Positions 8,622 to 17,792 of a DNA stretch of 64,000 nt are shown here, in pieces. A program made the position numbers and the translations under genes. Source of the stretch: JAWKXU01 sp020446465 (GTDB taxonomy: Bacteria; Pseudomonadota; Alphaproteobacteria; Sphingomonadales; Sphingomonadaceae); NCBI GenBank assembly GCA_041396845.1, contig JAWKXU010000003.1:642940-706939 (forward strand). The letters run 5' to 3'. The stretch's first letter is position 1. The number at the start of each line of letters is the position of its first letter. A model generated the notes under the pieces. The model made no database searches, was not told the origin of the DNA, and worked only from the letters and a program-made list of their open reading frames with translations.

Positions 8622-9935
8622 ATGACCACATCGACGCATCTCCTCGTCCGGCGACGGTTTCTTCCGTTGTTCGTCACCCAGCTTTTGAACGCATTCAATG
8701 ACAATTTGTTCAAGAACGCGATGGTCCTGTTTGTGGTCTACAGCGTTTACAATTCCGAAGCGGAAGAAGCACGCTTCAGCGCGATAGCATCTGGCGTGTT
8801 CATCCTGCCGTTTTTTGTGCTTTCGGCGCTGGCCGGGCAATTGGCCGATATGCGGGACAAGGCGCGAATCATCCGCATCGTCAAGGCTTGTGAGATTGGT
8901 ATCATGCTGATTGGCGGGGCTGGCCTCGTCCTCGCGTGGCAGGGGCTGTTTACAAAAGAGGTGGCGATCCCGCTCATGCTGGTCGCCCTGTTTGCGATGG
9001 GCGTCCATTCTACCTTCTTCGGGCCGATCAAATACGCGATCCTCCCTCAACACTTACGCCCACGCGAAGTTCTGGCAGGCACAGGGCTGGTGGAAGCGGG
9101 CACATACCTTGCCGTCCTTGCAGGCACCATCCTTGCCGGGTGGATCGAGGTGGAATGGGCGGCACTGGCGGTCGTTGTGACGGCCATGATCGGCTATGTC
9201 GCCAGCAGGCAGGTTCCGCCCGCGCCGCCTGCTATCGCCCGCCAGCCGCTCGATTTCCACTTGCTGCGCTCATCTTACCACCTTGTCCGCAATACAATGC
9301 ACGAACCGTGCGTTTTCTATGCAATCATGGCGATCAGCTTCTTCTGGACGATAGGGGCAGTCCTGTTCATCCAGTTCCCACCGCTGGCCAAGAATGTGCT
9401 GATGGCCAGCAAGGAAGTTGCGAGCCTGTTTCTGGTAATTTTCTCGATCGGGGTTGCAATCGGGTCAATGTCGATCAACGCCCTGCTGAAGGGGACGGTT
9501 TCAGCGCGTTACAGCCCTGTGTCCGTCCTTGTTATGGGCGCATTTGTGGTCGCGTTCTATCTGGTCTGCCGGGAATGGCCTGTGGAAGCGGGCAGCCCCC
9601 TGCTTGGCGTGAAGGATTTCGTCGAAATGCCTCACGCAATCCCGTTGCTGCTTTCTTTATTGGGAATTGCGATTTCGGGCGGCATGTTCGTTGTGCCACT
9701 CTATGCCTTTCTCACCACCCGCGTGGAAAAATCGCAGGCGGCGCGGACTATCGCGGCCAACAACATTGTGAACTCCGGCGCCATGGTGTCAGGCGCGCTG
9801 CTCGCAGGTGGCCTTAGCTATCTGGGCGTGGCGGTTGTCGATCAGTTGCTGTTCACTGCGGCCATGTGCGTTATGTCAGCATGGCTGGGCCGCAGGTTGC
9901 ATCAGGTCGAAGACCCGCTCCCCGCAAAAGCCTGA
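8622..9935 (+). CDS. MFS transporter of the lysophospholipid transporter (LplT/Aas N-domain) type
   Basis: This 437-residue multi-spanning protein carries LNAFNDNLFKNAMVL near its N-terminus, a hallmark of the MFS branch that flips lysophospholipids or forms the N-domain of Aas-like fusions. About 10-12 hydrophobic helices follow. No acyltransferase or acyl-ACP ligase domain is attached. I chose ATG 8622 because the membrane domain begins right after it; the frame stays open to 8529. It is divergent from pgsA, which supports a membrane-lipid role. Confidence 0.72.
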   Translation: MTTSTHLLVRRRFLPLFVTQLLNAFNDNLFKNAMVLFVVYSVYNSEAEEARFSAIASGVFILPFFVLSALAGQLADMRDKARIIRIVKACEIGIMLIGGAGLVLAWQGLFTKEVAIPLMLVALFAMGVHSTFFGPIKYAILPQHLRPREVLAGTGLVEAGTYLAVLAGTILAGWIEVEWAALAVVVTAMIGYVASRQVPPAPPAIARQPLDFHLLRSSYHLVRNTMHEPCVFYAIMAISFFWTIGAVLFIQFPPLAKNVLMASKEVASLFLVIFSIGVAIGSMSINALLKGTVSARYSPVSVLVMGAFVVAFYLVCREWPVEAGSPLLGVKDFVEMPHAIPLLLSLLGIAISGGMFVVPLYAFLTTRVEKSQAARTIAANNIVNSGAMVSGALLAGGLSYLGVAVVDQLLFTAAMCVMSAWLGRRLHQVEDPLPAKA

Positions 9936-9948
9936 CGGGTGATACCTG

Positions 9949-10143
9949 TCAAAGAATGAACGCAGTGACTGCGACAAAGCAGGCGCAGTACGCGAGCAGG
10001 AAATCCCGCAAATCCTGCATGGACCAGCCTTTGCGCCGGTCGCGCAGTTCATCCAGCGGGATGCCGACACGGCAATGGGCAGGCAGACTGGCCCGGAAAG
10101 GGTGCCGGGCAACTTCGTCAGAAAGAACAAGAGCGCGTCGCAT
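9949..10143 (-). CDS. Small protein with C-terminal membrane helix (64 aa), unknown
   Basis: The product has a basic N-terminal half (MRRALVLSDEVARHPF, then a DELRDRRKGWS stretch) and a hydrophobic C-terminal helix DLRDFLLAYCACFVAVTAFIL, so it is likely a tail-anchored small membrane protein. It converges with the MFS gene, with 13 bases between stops. The amino acid pattern looks coding, but I recognise no family. The longer opposite and overlapping frames here look like shadows. Confidence 0.5.
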   Translation of the reverse strand: MRRALVLSDEVARHPFRASLPAHCRVGIPLDELRDRRKGWSMQDLRDFLLAYCACFVAVTAFIL

Positions 10144-10383
10144 ACCTGATGCATTAACCGCGCATTAGGCATCACAACAGGCGGTTAACCTTGATTCTTT
10201 CCACAAAGTCACATTCCGGGACAGTTTGCACCAGCGGCACCAGGCATCAGGGCTGATCTGCCGATAAATGCACCTGATTGACCTTGCAACAATAGTGTTG
10301 TAAATCGAGGGCGACAGCGAATGTTCAGTCGACCCGCGGCAAACTGTTGTCGCACCATGCAAGCCGGGCAAGGCTGAACAAAG

Positions 10384-10617
10384 ATGAAAAAATCACAAGT
10401 GACGTTTAGTGGGAGAGTCGGAGTGTCCAGCAGACTGCGTTTTGGAACGCTCATTCCGCCCTATCACTTGCCAGTAAATTATAATCCAACATACGCGCTG
10501 CAGCGCGATATCGAAATAATACCGCTTGCTGACATGATCGGTCGTGAACTCGATACGCGTGCCGTGCGCGATGCACAGGCCGCGATTGGTGCGTTTGCAG
10601 AAAAGCACAAGAGCTGA
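10384..10617 (+). pseudogene. Relic joining a luciferase-like monooxygenase N-terminus to another gene tail
   Basis: Residues ~18-52 (RFGTLIPPYHLPVNYNPTYAL, then RDIEIIPLADMIGRE) match the start of LLM-class flavin monooxygenases, which normally run ~350 residues. The frame then jumps to TRAVRDAQAAIGAFAEKHKS, a pattern like the last helix of crotonase-fold proteins, and stops. The simplest reading is a large internal deletion joining two catabolic genes. Translation as a 77-residue protein is possible but unlikely to be functional. Confidence 0.55.
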
Positions 10618-10623
10618 CCTGCT

Positions 10624-10803
10624 GTGTTCAATGAAACTGGAAATTCAGTGGAGTTCAACAGGGGGGCCAGCGCCCTGCTGGTTCAGATCAATCTGTCTGA
10701 GCGCAAGAACACCATGAGCGGTGCATCGATGTTCGCCGTTGATGCAAAGGCAAACGCTCAAACTTTTGTTGAAAAGCAGGAATCCGGATGGAACGGCAAG
10801 TGA
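10624..10803 (+). pseudogene. Enoyl-CoA hydratase relic with internal deletion
   Basis: From GTG 10624 a 59-codon frame reads VEFNRGASALLVQINLSERK, resembling the crotonase N-terminal strand (R.GAVALV.LNRPERKNAM), and then ends AKANAQTFVEKQESGWNGK, like a crotonase C-terminus. About 190 residues between are missing. Its 3' end overlaps the start of the 3-hydroxyacyl-CoA dehydrogenase gene, so it may still act as a leader. The identification rests on short pattern matches. Confidence 0.4.
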
Positions 10804-11642
10804 GGCGGATAGCGGTTATTGGCGGTGGGACGATGGGGGTTGGCATCGCCTATGTATGTGCGCAGGCGGGCGGCGAAGTGGTCGTGGTCGAGAAGGATGA
10901 TGCGCGTGCGCAGGCGATGGAACTGGTCATTCGTGACACTTCTTCGGGAGCTGTGAAACGCGGCAAGTTGAATGATGCGGAGGCTGTCGCGTTGCAGGGC
11001 AGGGTCAAACGGATCAGTGCGATCGCGGATCTCCCGGAGGGGTTCGACCTGATTGTCGAATCCGTGTTCGAAGATATTGATTTGAAGCGGACAGTTCTTG
11101 CCGAGGCGTCGACCCGTTCGCCTTCTTTGCTGGCGACGAATACCAGTGCGCTATCGATCGACGCGCTGTCCGAGGCGGTTCCCGATAAAGCCAATTTTCT
11201 TGGTATGCACTTTTTCAACCCGGTCTGGTCGCTCAAACTGGTGGAGATCGTCCGCGGTAAAATGAGCGCGGATGCAGCGGTTGCCACAGCGCAGGAATTT
11301 GCACACTGGATGGGCAAGGAATCGCTGGTCGTGCGCGATATTCCCGGTTTTGCGACAAGCCGTCTGGATCTGATTGCTTCACTGGAGGCCATGCGGATGC
11401 TGGAGAGCGGTGTGACGAGCGCGGAGGAAATCGACCGTGCAGCAACGCTTGCCTATCGTCATCCGGTGGGCCCACTGCGCCTGAGCGATATTGTCGGTCT
11501 CGATGTGCGTCTGGACGTTGCACGCGCATTGGAAGCCGCGCACGGTTCGCGTTTCGCACCGCCGCAAATTCTTATCGACATGGTCAAAGCCGGAAAGCTG
11601 GGTGAGAAGTCTGGCCAAGGCTTCTACGATTGGCCGCATTAA
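10788..11642 (+). CDS. 3-hydroxyacyl-CoA dehydrogenase family protein
   Basis: This 284-residue NAD-dependent enzyme should oxidise 3-hydroxyacyl-CoA to 3-oxoacyl-CoA in a beta-oxidation-like path. The N-terminal Rossmann motif is GGGTMGVGIA (residues 12-21), the catalytic H141 sits in MHFFNP with E153 downstream, and NTSALSI holds the conserved Ser. The family asparagine in PGF..NR is replaced by serine (DIPGFATSRL, S191). It heads the operon with the acyl-CoA dehydrogenase (22-base gap) and ligase. Confidence 0.88.
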   Translation: MERQVRRIAVIGGGTMGVGIAYVCAQAGGEVVVVEKDDARAQAMELVIRDTSSGAVKRGKLNDAEAVALQGRVKRISAIADLPEGFDLIVESVFEDIDLKRTVLAEASTRSPSLLATNTSALSIDALSEAVPDKANFLGMHFFNPVWSLKLVEIVRGKMSADAAVATAQEFAHWMGKESLVVRDIPGFATSRLDLIASLEAMRMLESGVTSAEEIDRAATLAYRHPVGPLRLSDIVGLDVRLDVARALEAAHGSRFAPPQILIDMVKAGKLGEKSGQGFYDWPH

Positions 11643-11664
11643 CTCGTGCTGGAGAGCTTACTGA

Positions 11665-12843
11665 ATGTCCTCGCAAAACATGTTCTATACGCCCTTGGTC
11701 GACACAGAAGATCATCATCCGGCTTTGCGCGAAAGTGTTGCCAAGCTGATGAGCAATTTCGGCCGAGCCTACTTTCAGGATCTGGTAAAGCGAGGTGCAC
11801 GCGCCGACGATCTTTGGCGGGCTTTGGGCGAAGCAGGGTTCCTTGGTGTGCACATGCCGGCGGAATATGGCGGCGGCGGCGGCGGGATGGCCGATTATTA
11901 CACTATCATTGAAGAGGTGTCGGCCCATGGGTGCCCGCTTCTGGCAATGGTCATCAATTCAATCTGCTCTCCAATGATCGCGAAATACGGTTCTGACACG
12001 ATGAAACGGGAATGGCTGCCCGACCTTGCCAGTGGCGTGCGCCGTATGGCTTTTGGTATTACCGAACCCAATGCGGGGTCGAACACGCACAATGTTTCGA
12101 CGCAAGCGCGACAAACGCCAGATGGATGGGTGCTGAGTGGCAGCAAGTACTGGACAAGTGCAATCGATGAATCCGATGCGGTTCTGGTTGTAGCGCGTGA
12201 CGCAGACCGTTCGACGCCAGAACGTTCGTGTCTCTCGCTGTTTATAGTGCCTACAGATGCCAAGGGTCTGAGCTGGACCAAGATTGATTGCGCAGTGGCG
12301 GTGGCGGAAGACCAGTTCTTTACCTACTATGACGATATCAAACTCCCGGCAGAGGCACTGATCGGCGAACCTGGGAACGGACTCAAGCAGTTATTCGTCG
12401 GCCTCAACCCCGAACGAATGGCAGTGGCTGCCATCAACAATGGCATTTCACGCTTCGCACTTGCCCAGGCTGCCCAGTATGCGTGTGATCGCACAGTCTG
12501 GAAAGCGCCCATTGGAACGCATCAGGGGATTGCGCATCCACTTGCAGAAGCATTTATCGGCGTGCAGCAGGCAAGGCTGATGGCTGCCCGTGCCGCACAA
12601 CTTTACGATCAGGGCGAGGATGCTGCCGAAGCATCGAACATGGCGAAGTTCGCTGCAGCTGAATCGTCTCTCAAGGCTCTGGATCAAGCCATTCAGGTTC
12701 ACGGTGGTAACGGTATGTCCAACGAATACGGGCTGGCAGACTTGTGGTTCGTCGCACGTATGCACAAGACCGCACCCGTCAGCCGGGAAATGGTATTGAA
12801 CCATGTTGCCCAGCACAGCCTCGGTTTGCCCAAGAGTTATTGA
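11665..12843 (+). CDS. Acyl-CoA dehydrogenase
   Basis: This 392-residue FAD flavoenzyme should introduce an alpha-beta double bond into an acyl-CoA. Domain order is normal: helical N-domain, a middle beta domain with FGITEPNAGSNT and GSKYWTS, and a C-terminal helical domain with AIQVHGGNGMSNEYGLADLW, where the late Glu of SNEY is a candidate base. A glycine run GGGGGG near residue 71 is unusual but in frame. Its stop overlaps the next ATG by one base (TGATG). Confidence 0.93.
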   Translation: MSSQNMFYTPLVDTEDHHPALRESVAKLMSNFGRAYFQDLVKRGARADDLWRALGEAGFLGVHMPAEYGGGGGGMADYYTIIEEVSAHGCPLLAMVINSICSPMIAKYGSDTMKREWLPDLASGVRRMAFGITEPNAGSNTHNVSTQARQTPDGWVLSGSKYWTSAIDESDAVLVVARDADRSTPERSCLSLFIVPTDAKGLSWTKIDCAVAVAEDQFFTYYDDIKLPAEALIGEPGNGLKQLFVGLNPERMAVAAINNGISRFALAQAAQYACDRTVWKAPIGTHQGIAHPLAEAFIGVQQARLMAARAAQLYDQGEDAAEASNMAKFAAAESSLKALDQAIQVHGGNGMSNEYGLADLWFVARMHKTAPVSREMVLNHVAQHSLGLPKSY

Positions 12844-14342
12844 TGGACAATCCGCCGCTTGATCTGCTGGCAATACTGCGGTCGCAGGCTGATCCGAAGC
12901 CCCAGGCGCCATGCCTGCTGTTTGAAGATGAAATCATCACGTTCGGCGAGTTTGACCGGCGAACGGATATGGTGGCGGGTGCGCTGAAGAAGCAAGGAGT
13001 CGGCGTGGGTGATCGGGTGGCAATTTTGTCGCTTGGGCATCCGATATTTTTCGAGCTGTTGTTTGGGTGTGCAAAGTCTGGCGCAATCATGGTGCCGCTC
13101 AATCACCGCCTGTCGGGACGTGAGGTGGATGATATTCTCTCCGATGCGGAACCCTCTCTGTTGCTGGTCGAGAGCGATCTTGTTCATCTGGTTGGAGAGG
13201 AGCATACTTTCCCGCGACTGGACACCAGAGATTTTTCCGACTGGCTTGAAGCAGCTTCACCGGCAACGCCGCACCCTGTTTCGCCTGACGATCCGGTTCT
13301 TATTCTTTACACGTCAGGCACCACTGCCCTGCCCAAAGGAGTCGTCCTGAGTCACTGCAACTTGTCTTACCTGGAACGCATGGCCAGAGAGTTGTGGGAC
13401 TTTACGAATGAGAGCGTGAACCTTGCAGCCATGCCGCTATTTCATATCGGAGGCTTAGGCTGGGGGTTACTGGCCTTCAGCCAGGGTGGGCAAACGGTGC
13501 TGACTCGCAGTGGCGACATAACAGAATTACTCGATCTGATGCGCCATCACAGGGTGACACATGCCTTTTTCGTTCCAACGATCATTCAACGTCTGGTCGA
13601 GCATATCGAGGAAACTGGAGTCCCTGCGCCTAAAGTGGCGCATATGTTCTATGGCGCTGCACCGATTGGCGAAGCCTTACTCAATCGTGCCATCGCAGCG
13701 TTTGGCAGCGCTTTTCATCATACCTATGGAATGACAGAAACGGCGGGCACAACCGTAACACTGGCCCCAGACGATCACGACCCCAAGGGCGCCCACCCTG
13801 AACGGTTAGCGTCATGCGGCAAGGCCATGCCATGGGTCGAACTCCGGTTGGTCGATCCCGAAACAGGGCGAGACGTGCCATGCGGAGAGATTGGCGAAAT
13901 CCGTATGCGATCACCGTGTATAACCAAAGGCTACTGGCGCAAGGACGCAGCGACGGATGAAGCGATAACACCCGACGGGTGGCTCTGTTCGGGAGACGCT
14001 GCGGTTCAGGATGCAGATGGCTACATCTATTTGCGTGACCGTTACAAGAACATGATCGTTTCAGGTGGCGAGAACATCTATCCGGCTGAAATAGACAGCG
14101 TGCTCCAATTCCATCCTGCCATCCAGGATGTCGCGGTAGTTGGTGCACCTCATTCCCAATGGGGCGAAACACCACATGCCTATGTCGTACTTAAGTCAGG
14201 CATGAACACCGATGAGGCAGAGGTCATTGCTTATGCAAGGGCACGACTGGCCCATTACAAGTGCCCGACCAAAGTGATCTTTGTCGATGACCTGCCCCGT
14301 AATGCGTCAGGAAAGATCCTCAAGCGGGAATTGCGCGGTTGA
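12843..14342 (+). CDS. Acyl-CoA synthetase (class I AMP-binding ligase)
   Basis: This 499-residue ligase activates a carboxylic acid with ATP and CoA. The P-loop-like motif LYTSGTTALPKGV lies at about residues 155-167, HTYGMTETAG follows in the middle, and the C-domain has the hinge DRYKNMIVSGGENIYPAEID and the catalytic lysine in NASGKILKREL. The start is the ATG overlapping the preceding stop (TGATG), which implies coupling with the acyl-CoA dehydrogenase. Substrate is unknown; context suggests the acid that enters this cluster. Confidence 0.92.
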   Translation: MDNPPLDLLAILRSQADPKPQAPCLLFEDEIITFGEFDRRTDMVAGALKKQGVGVGDRVAILSLGHPIFFELLFGCAKSGAIMVPLNHRLSGREVDDILSDAEPSLLLVESDLVHLVGEEHTFPRLDTRDFSDWLEAASPATPHPVSPDDPVLILYTSGTTALPKGVVLSHCNLSYLERMARELWDFTNESVNLAAMPLFHIGGLGWGLLAFSQGGQTVLTRSGDITELLDLMRHHRVTHAFFVPTIIQRLVEHIEETGVPAPKVAHMFYGAAPIGEALLNRAIAAFGSAFHHTYGMTETAGTTVTLAPDDHDPKGAHPERLASCGKAMPWVELRLVDPETGRDVPCGEIGEIRMRSPCITKGYWRKDAATDEAITPDGWLCSGDAAVQDADGYIYLRDRYKNMIVSGGENIYPAEIDSVLQFHPAIQDVAVVGAPHSQWGETPHAYVVLKSGMNTDEAEVIAYARARLAHYKCPTKVIFVDDLPRNASGKILKRELRG

Positions 14343-14393
14343 TGCAGTGTGTCCCTTCACAGTTCGAGTTGCTATAAGTCATATCCATGCCGA

Positions 14394-14408
14394 TGACTAT
14401 TGTAGTCA
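14394..14408. promoter_or_regulatory. 15-bp palindrome upstream of the SDR gene
   Basis: TGACTA-TTG-TAGTCA is a perfect 6-bp inverted repeat with a 3-base centre, about 100 bases before the SDR start in the 165-base gap after the ligase. It could be an operator, but no second copy is seen in the window. Confidence 0.3.
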
Positions 14409-14507
14409 AATCAGGTCGGAAACCGCTCTAGATGATCCCATCCCCATGGATGTATCGGATATTTCGGACGCACTCTTCAGAAAGGCGCAAATCAAGTGGG
14501 TGGTGAA

Positions 14508-15269
14508 ATGCAAACTGATCAAAAAAGGGTGGCCATAGTTACAGGTGCGGCCCGAGGTATCGGGGCCGCGATTGCCAAACGTCTTGCCGAGGACGGGCAC
14601 GACCTGGCGCTACTCGATCTCGATGCAGCGGCTTGCGCAGAGACGCTGACCACCATCCAGTCTTTGGGTCGCAAAGGAATTGCTGTCGCCTGTGATGTTG
14701 CGGATGAAGACAAGGTCGGCACAGCAGTCAGCACACTGGTTGAGCAACTTGGAGCACCGGCCGTGCTCGTCAACAATGCTGGTGTTCTGCGTGACAGGTC
14801 TTTGGGCAAGATGACACTACATGACTGGGACTTTGTGAATGATATTAACCTGAAGGGCACTTTCCTTATGTGTCGTGCGGTTGAACCATACATGCGCGCA
14901 GCAGGCTGGGGACGGATCGTCAACATGTCGAGCATAGCCGCTCTGGGTGTATTCGGAGAAGCGAATTATTCAGCAGCCAAGGCTGGTGTGCAGGGTCTCA
15001 CCAAAACTCTGGCAATTGAGCTTGGTTCGGCGGGGATCACAGCCAATGTGGTGGCGCCCGGCTTTGTCGTTACCGAAATGACCAAGGCAGTGGCCGACCG
15101 CATGGGAGTTTCCATCGACGAACTGTCCTCCATGATGATGCGCGATATCGTCGTTGGGCGGACTGGCACACCCGAAGACATCGCCAACGCTGTCGCATAT
15201 TTCTGCGATCCACGTTCCTCTTTCGTTACAGGGCAGGTTCTTTACGTCGCCGGAGCGCCGCGCGGATAA
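14508..15269 (+). CDS. Short-chain dehydrogenase/reductase (FabG-like)
   Basis: This 253-residue NAD(P)-dependent oxidoreductase has the Rossmann motif TGAARGIGAA near the N-terminus, NNAGVLRD in the middle, and the Ser-Tyr-Lys catalytic set in MSSIAALGVFGEANYSAAKAG. It likely interconverts a hydroxyl and keto group on a CoA ester or ring intermediate. I chose ATG 14508; an in-frame GTG at 14496 would add four residues. It is separated from the ligase by 165 bases and may have its own promoter. Confidence 0.9.
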   Translation: MQTDQKRVAIVTGAARGIGAAIAKRLAEDGHDLALLDLDAAACAETLTTIQSLGRKGIAVACDVADEDKVGTAVSTLVEQLGAPAVLVNNAGVLRDRSLGKMTLHDWDFVNDINLKGTFLMCRAVEPYMRAAGWGRIVNMSSIAALGVFGEANYSAAKAGVQGLTKTLAIELGSAGITANVVAPGFVVTEMTKAVADRMGVSIDELSSMMMRDIVVGRTGTPEDIANAVAYFCDPRSSFVTGQVLYVAGAPRG

Positions 15270-15469
15270 GGAGCACAGGTTCTGTCAGGCCATATCGGAA
15301 TGTTCTACCGGCGGCGAACTGCCCCGAATAGGCGTGTAGTCCGGGTGCATACGCCAGAAGCACGTATTTCAAGAGGGGGCAGGCGTTGGTTGATTTCGAG
15401 AAATTGCAACTCGCCGCACGGTTTTCCGGCGTGTAAGGCAACCCAAGATGTCATTAGAAGTGAGGCGAT

Positions 15470-16120
15470 ATGAGCGAAGGTAACGTCATCAGGAAACGGC
15501 GAGCAGCTGCCGAAGCGGACCCAATCGCATACGATGCCAAGCGCAAGGAAATTGCGGAAGCCGCAGTCAAGGTTTTCGATCGGATGGGCTTTCAGAAAGC
15601 TTCGATTTCTGCAGTTGCTCAAGAAATGCAGGTCGATCGGTCAACTTTGTATTATTACATCTCCTCCAAGGAAGAATTGTTTGATGAAGTTGTCCGCACC
15701 GTCGTTGAACGCAACCTTGAACTGGTAGAACGAATTGCGCGAAGCAAAGTTCGCCCTGCGCGTAAATTGCGGGATATGATCACCTCGATCATGAGTTCTT
15801 ATGGTGAGCACTACCCGCTGTTTTACATCTATATCCGCGAAAACCTCTCACACGTCAGCGATGAACGTTCGGTCTGGTCACGCCATATGCGCGATCTAAA
15901 TCAGAAGACAATCGACGCGATGGTCTCCGTCATTGAAGAAGGCTTTGCTGATGGCAGTTTGCGACGGTCCGGCTCTGCAACAATAATTGCTTATGGCATT
16001 TTCGGAATCATCGGCTGGACGCACCGATGGTTCCGGCCGCAAACATCGAAAGTAAGTGCTGAAGAGATAGGACAGACTTACGCGGATATGATCCTTTCCG
16101 GCATGGAAATGCCTTACTGA
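15470..16120 (+). CDS. TetR family transcriptional regulator
   Basis: This 216-residue regulator has the TetR helix-turn-helix at about residues 24-70 (ISAVAQEMQVDRSTLYYYIS, then SKEELFDEV). The C-terminal ligand domain contains HYPLFYIYIRENL and IGWTHRWFRP. The regulator at 36757-37416 shares these same blocks (HYPHMYVYIQEE, VNWTHRWYQP), so the two are paralogues, probably sensing related acyl-CoA-type ligands. It lies 200 bases after the SDR and converges with the thiolase gene. Confidence 0.92.
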   Translation: MSEGNVIRKRRAAAEADPIAYDAKRKEIAEAAVKVFDRMGFQKASISAVAQEMQVDRSTLYYYISSKEELFDEVVRTVVERNLELVERIARSKVRPARKLRDMITSIMSSYGEHYPLFYIYIRENLSHVSDERSVWSRHMRDLNQKTIDAMVSVIEEGFADGSLRRSGSATIIAYGIFGIIGWTHRWFRPQTSKVSAEEIGQTYADMILSGMEMPY

Positions 16121-16127
16121 CATTCAC

Positions 16128-17303
16128 TCACAACACTTCGAAGAGGCCGGCGGCGCCCATACCGCCACCGACGCACATGGTGACGACTACATGCTTTGCA
16201 CCGCGTCGTTTACCCTCGATCAAGGCGTGTCCGACCATACGCGCGCCTGACATGCCGTAAGGGTGGCCGATGGATATGGCCCCGCCGTTAACGTTCATCA
16301 ATTCGTTGGGAATGCCCAACCGATCACGACAATAAACCACCTGCACGGCAAAGGCCTCGTTCAGTTCCCACAGGCCGATGTCGTCCATGCCAAGTCCAAA
16401 ATTCCTGAGCAGCCTGGGCACCGCAAACACCGGACCGATCCCCATTTCATCCGGGTCCGTCCCGGCAACTGCCATTCCCACATAACGACCAAGCGGTTGC
16501 AAGCCCCGTGCAGCAGCGACCGACTCTTCCATCACCACACAGGCCGAAGCCCCATCGGACAACTGGCTGGCATTGCCTGCCGTGATCACCCCGTCAGGCC
16601 CCATCACAGGCTGCAACGATTGCAGACTTTCCAGCGTCGTCGACGGACGATTGCCCTCGTCCTTTGTCAAGGTCACCTCCCTGGCCGAAACCTCTCCAGT
16701 CGCCTTGTCGACAACTTTCATTGTGGCAGTGACGGGAACAATCTCGTCATCGAATGCGCCCGCATCCTGCGCTGCTGCAGTACGCTGTTGTGACTGCAAG
16801 GCGTATTCGTCCTGCAAGTCGCGTGACACATTATAGCGCTGCGCGACAACTTCAGCAGTCTGGAGCATGTTCATATAGGCGGTTGGCACCATCGCTTCCA
16901 GTTCAGGGTCCGGCGTCGTGCGCAGTTCCTTCGTCTGAACGCGCGAGACGGATTCAACCCCGCCAGCAACGCAGATATCCATGCGATCAACGATAATCTG
17001 TCGCGACGCTATGGCAATCGCCATCATGCCGGATGCACACTGACGGTCAATCGACTGACCAGATACCGTGACAGGCAGCCCGGCGCGCAGACCTGCATTC
17101 CGGCCAATCGTATATTGCGTTTCCTGCTGCAGCGCCGCTCCCATGATAACATCATCGATCTCGCCACCTTCCAGACCAGCCCTTTCCACAGCAGCATGAA
17201 TCGCATGGGAAGCCAAAGTAGGTGAAGGCAAGTCGTTGAACGCACCTCGATAAGCCCGCCCTATCGGCGTCCGCGCTGTCGATACAATTACAGCTCTACG
17301 CAT
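16128..17303 (-). CDS. Acetyl-CoA acyltransferase (thiolase)
   Basis: This 391-residue thiolase cleaves 3-oxoacyl-CoA with CoA. Catalytic residues are visible: C89 in DRQCASGMMA, H347 in GGAISIGHPYGMSG, and C377 in VTMCVGGGMGAA. The ATG at 17303 is chosen because a GGAGAGAG site precedes it; a TTG four codons upstream is not needed. It leads a minus-strand run with the SnoaL-like, SDR and hydrolase genes. Together with the plus-strand hydroxyacyl-CoA dehydrogenase it would complete a beta-oxidation round. Confidence 0.93.
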   Translation of the reverse strand: MRRAVIVSTARTPIGRAYRGAFNDLPSPTLASHAIHAAVERAGLEGGEIDDVIMGAALQQETQYTIGRNAGLRAGLPVTVSGQSIDRQCASGMMAIAIASRQIIVDRMDICVAGGVESVSRVQTKELRTTPDPELEAMVPTAYMNMLQTAEVVAQRYNVSRDLQDEYALQSQQRTAAAQDAGAFDDEIVPVTATMKVVDKATGEVSAREVTLTKDEGNRPSTTLESLQSLQPVMGPDGVITAGNASQLSDGASACVVMEESVAAARGLQPLGRYVGMAVAGTDPDEMGIGPVFAVPRLLRNFGLGMDDIGLWELNEAFAVQVVYCRDRLGIPNELMNVNGGAISIGHPYGMSGARMVGHALIEGKRRGAKHVVVTMCVGGGMGAAGLFEVL

Positions 17304-17336
17304 CTCTCTCTCCAATCCCAGATGATCGACAATGGT

Positions 17337-17753
17337 TCACGCTGGCTGCACTTCGCTGAGTGCCTGACCAAAGCAGTTCGCGCTGAGTTGGTTCGGATCC
17401 ATGAACTCGATCAGTTCCTTGACCTTTCCGTTGTCAATGGTGAAAGCGAAAGCGTAATTGCGCTGCTTATACTGACCAAATTTGGCAGGCCCTTCGCCAT
17501 GGCCCAATGCGACGCCGCGATTGCCTTCAACGATGATGCCCGTGCACACGACGACCGGCGGCGCGACAAAGCGTTTTTCCAGCAAGGGCACCAAAGAGCT
17601 CGTGATGTGGTCCGGCCCGACATAAGTTCCCGACACAGGCGTATCGCCGATAATTGTATAAGCGCCATCATCGGAAAACATCTGGAAAGCGCCCAGAAAA
17701 TCGCCGGTATTCATCTTGTCCATGTAAGTCTGGATGGTTTCACGAGTACTCAT
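17337..17753 (-). CDS. SnoaL-like / NTF2-fold protein
   Basis: This 138-residue single-domain protein has the NTF2-like layout: an N-terminal helix STRETIQTYMDKMNTGDFLG, a FSDDGAYTIIG strand, a GPDHITSSLVPLL helix and late beta strands. Such proteins act as small hydrolases, isomerases or cyclases. A GGGAGAG site precedes ATG 17753, and a longer frame upstream looks non-coding. It is one of four SnoaL-type genes in the catabolic region; the reaction cannot be read from sequence. Confidence 0.75.
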   Translation of the reverse strand: MSTRETIQTYMDKMNTGDFLGAFQMFSDDGAYTIIGDTPVSGTYVGPDHITSSLVPLLEKRFVAPPVVVCTGIIVEGNRGVALGHGEGPAKFGQYKQRNYAFAFTIDNGKVKELIEFMDPNQLSANCFGQALSEVQPA

Positions 17754-17792
17754 ATTTTCTCTCCCATGTGCACCACGCACCATAAGTGCGAA

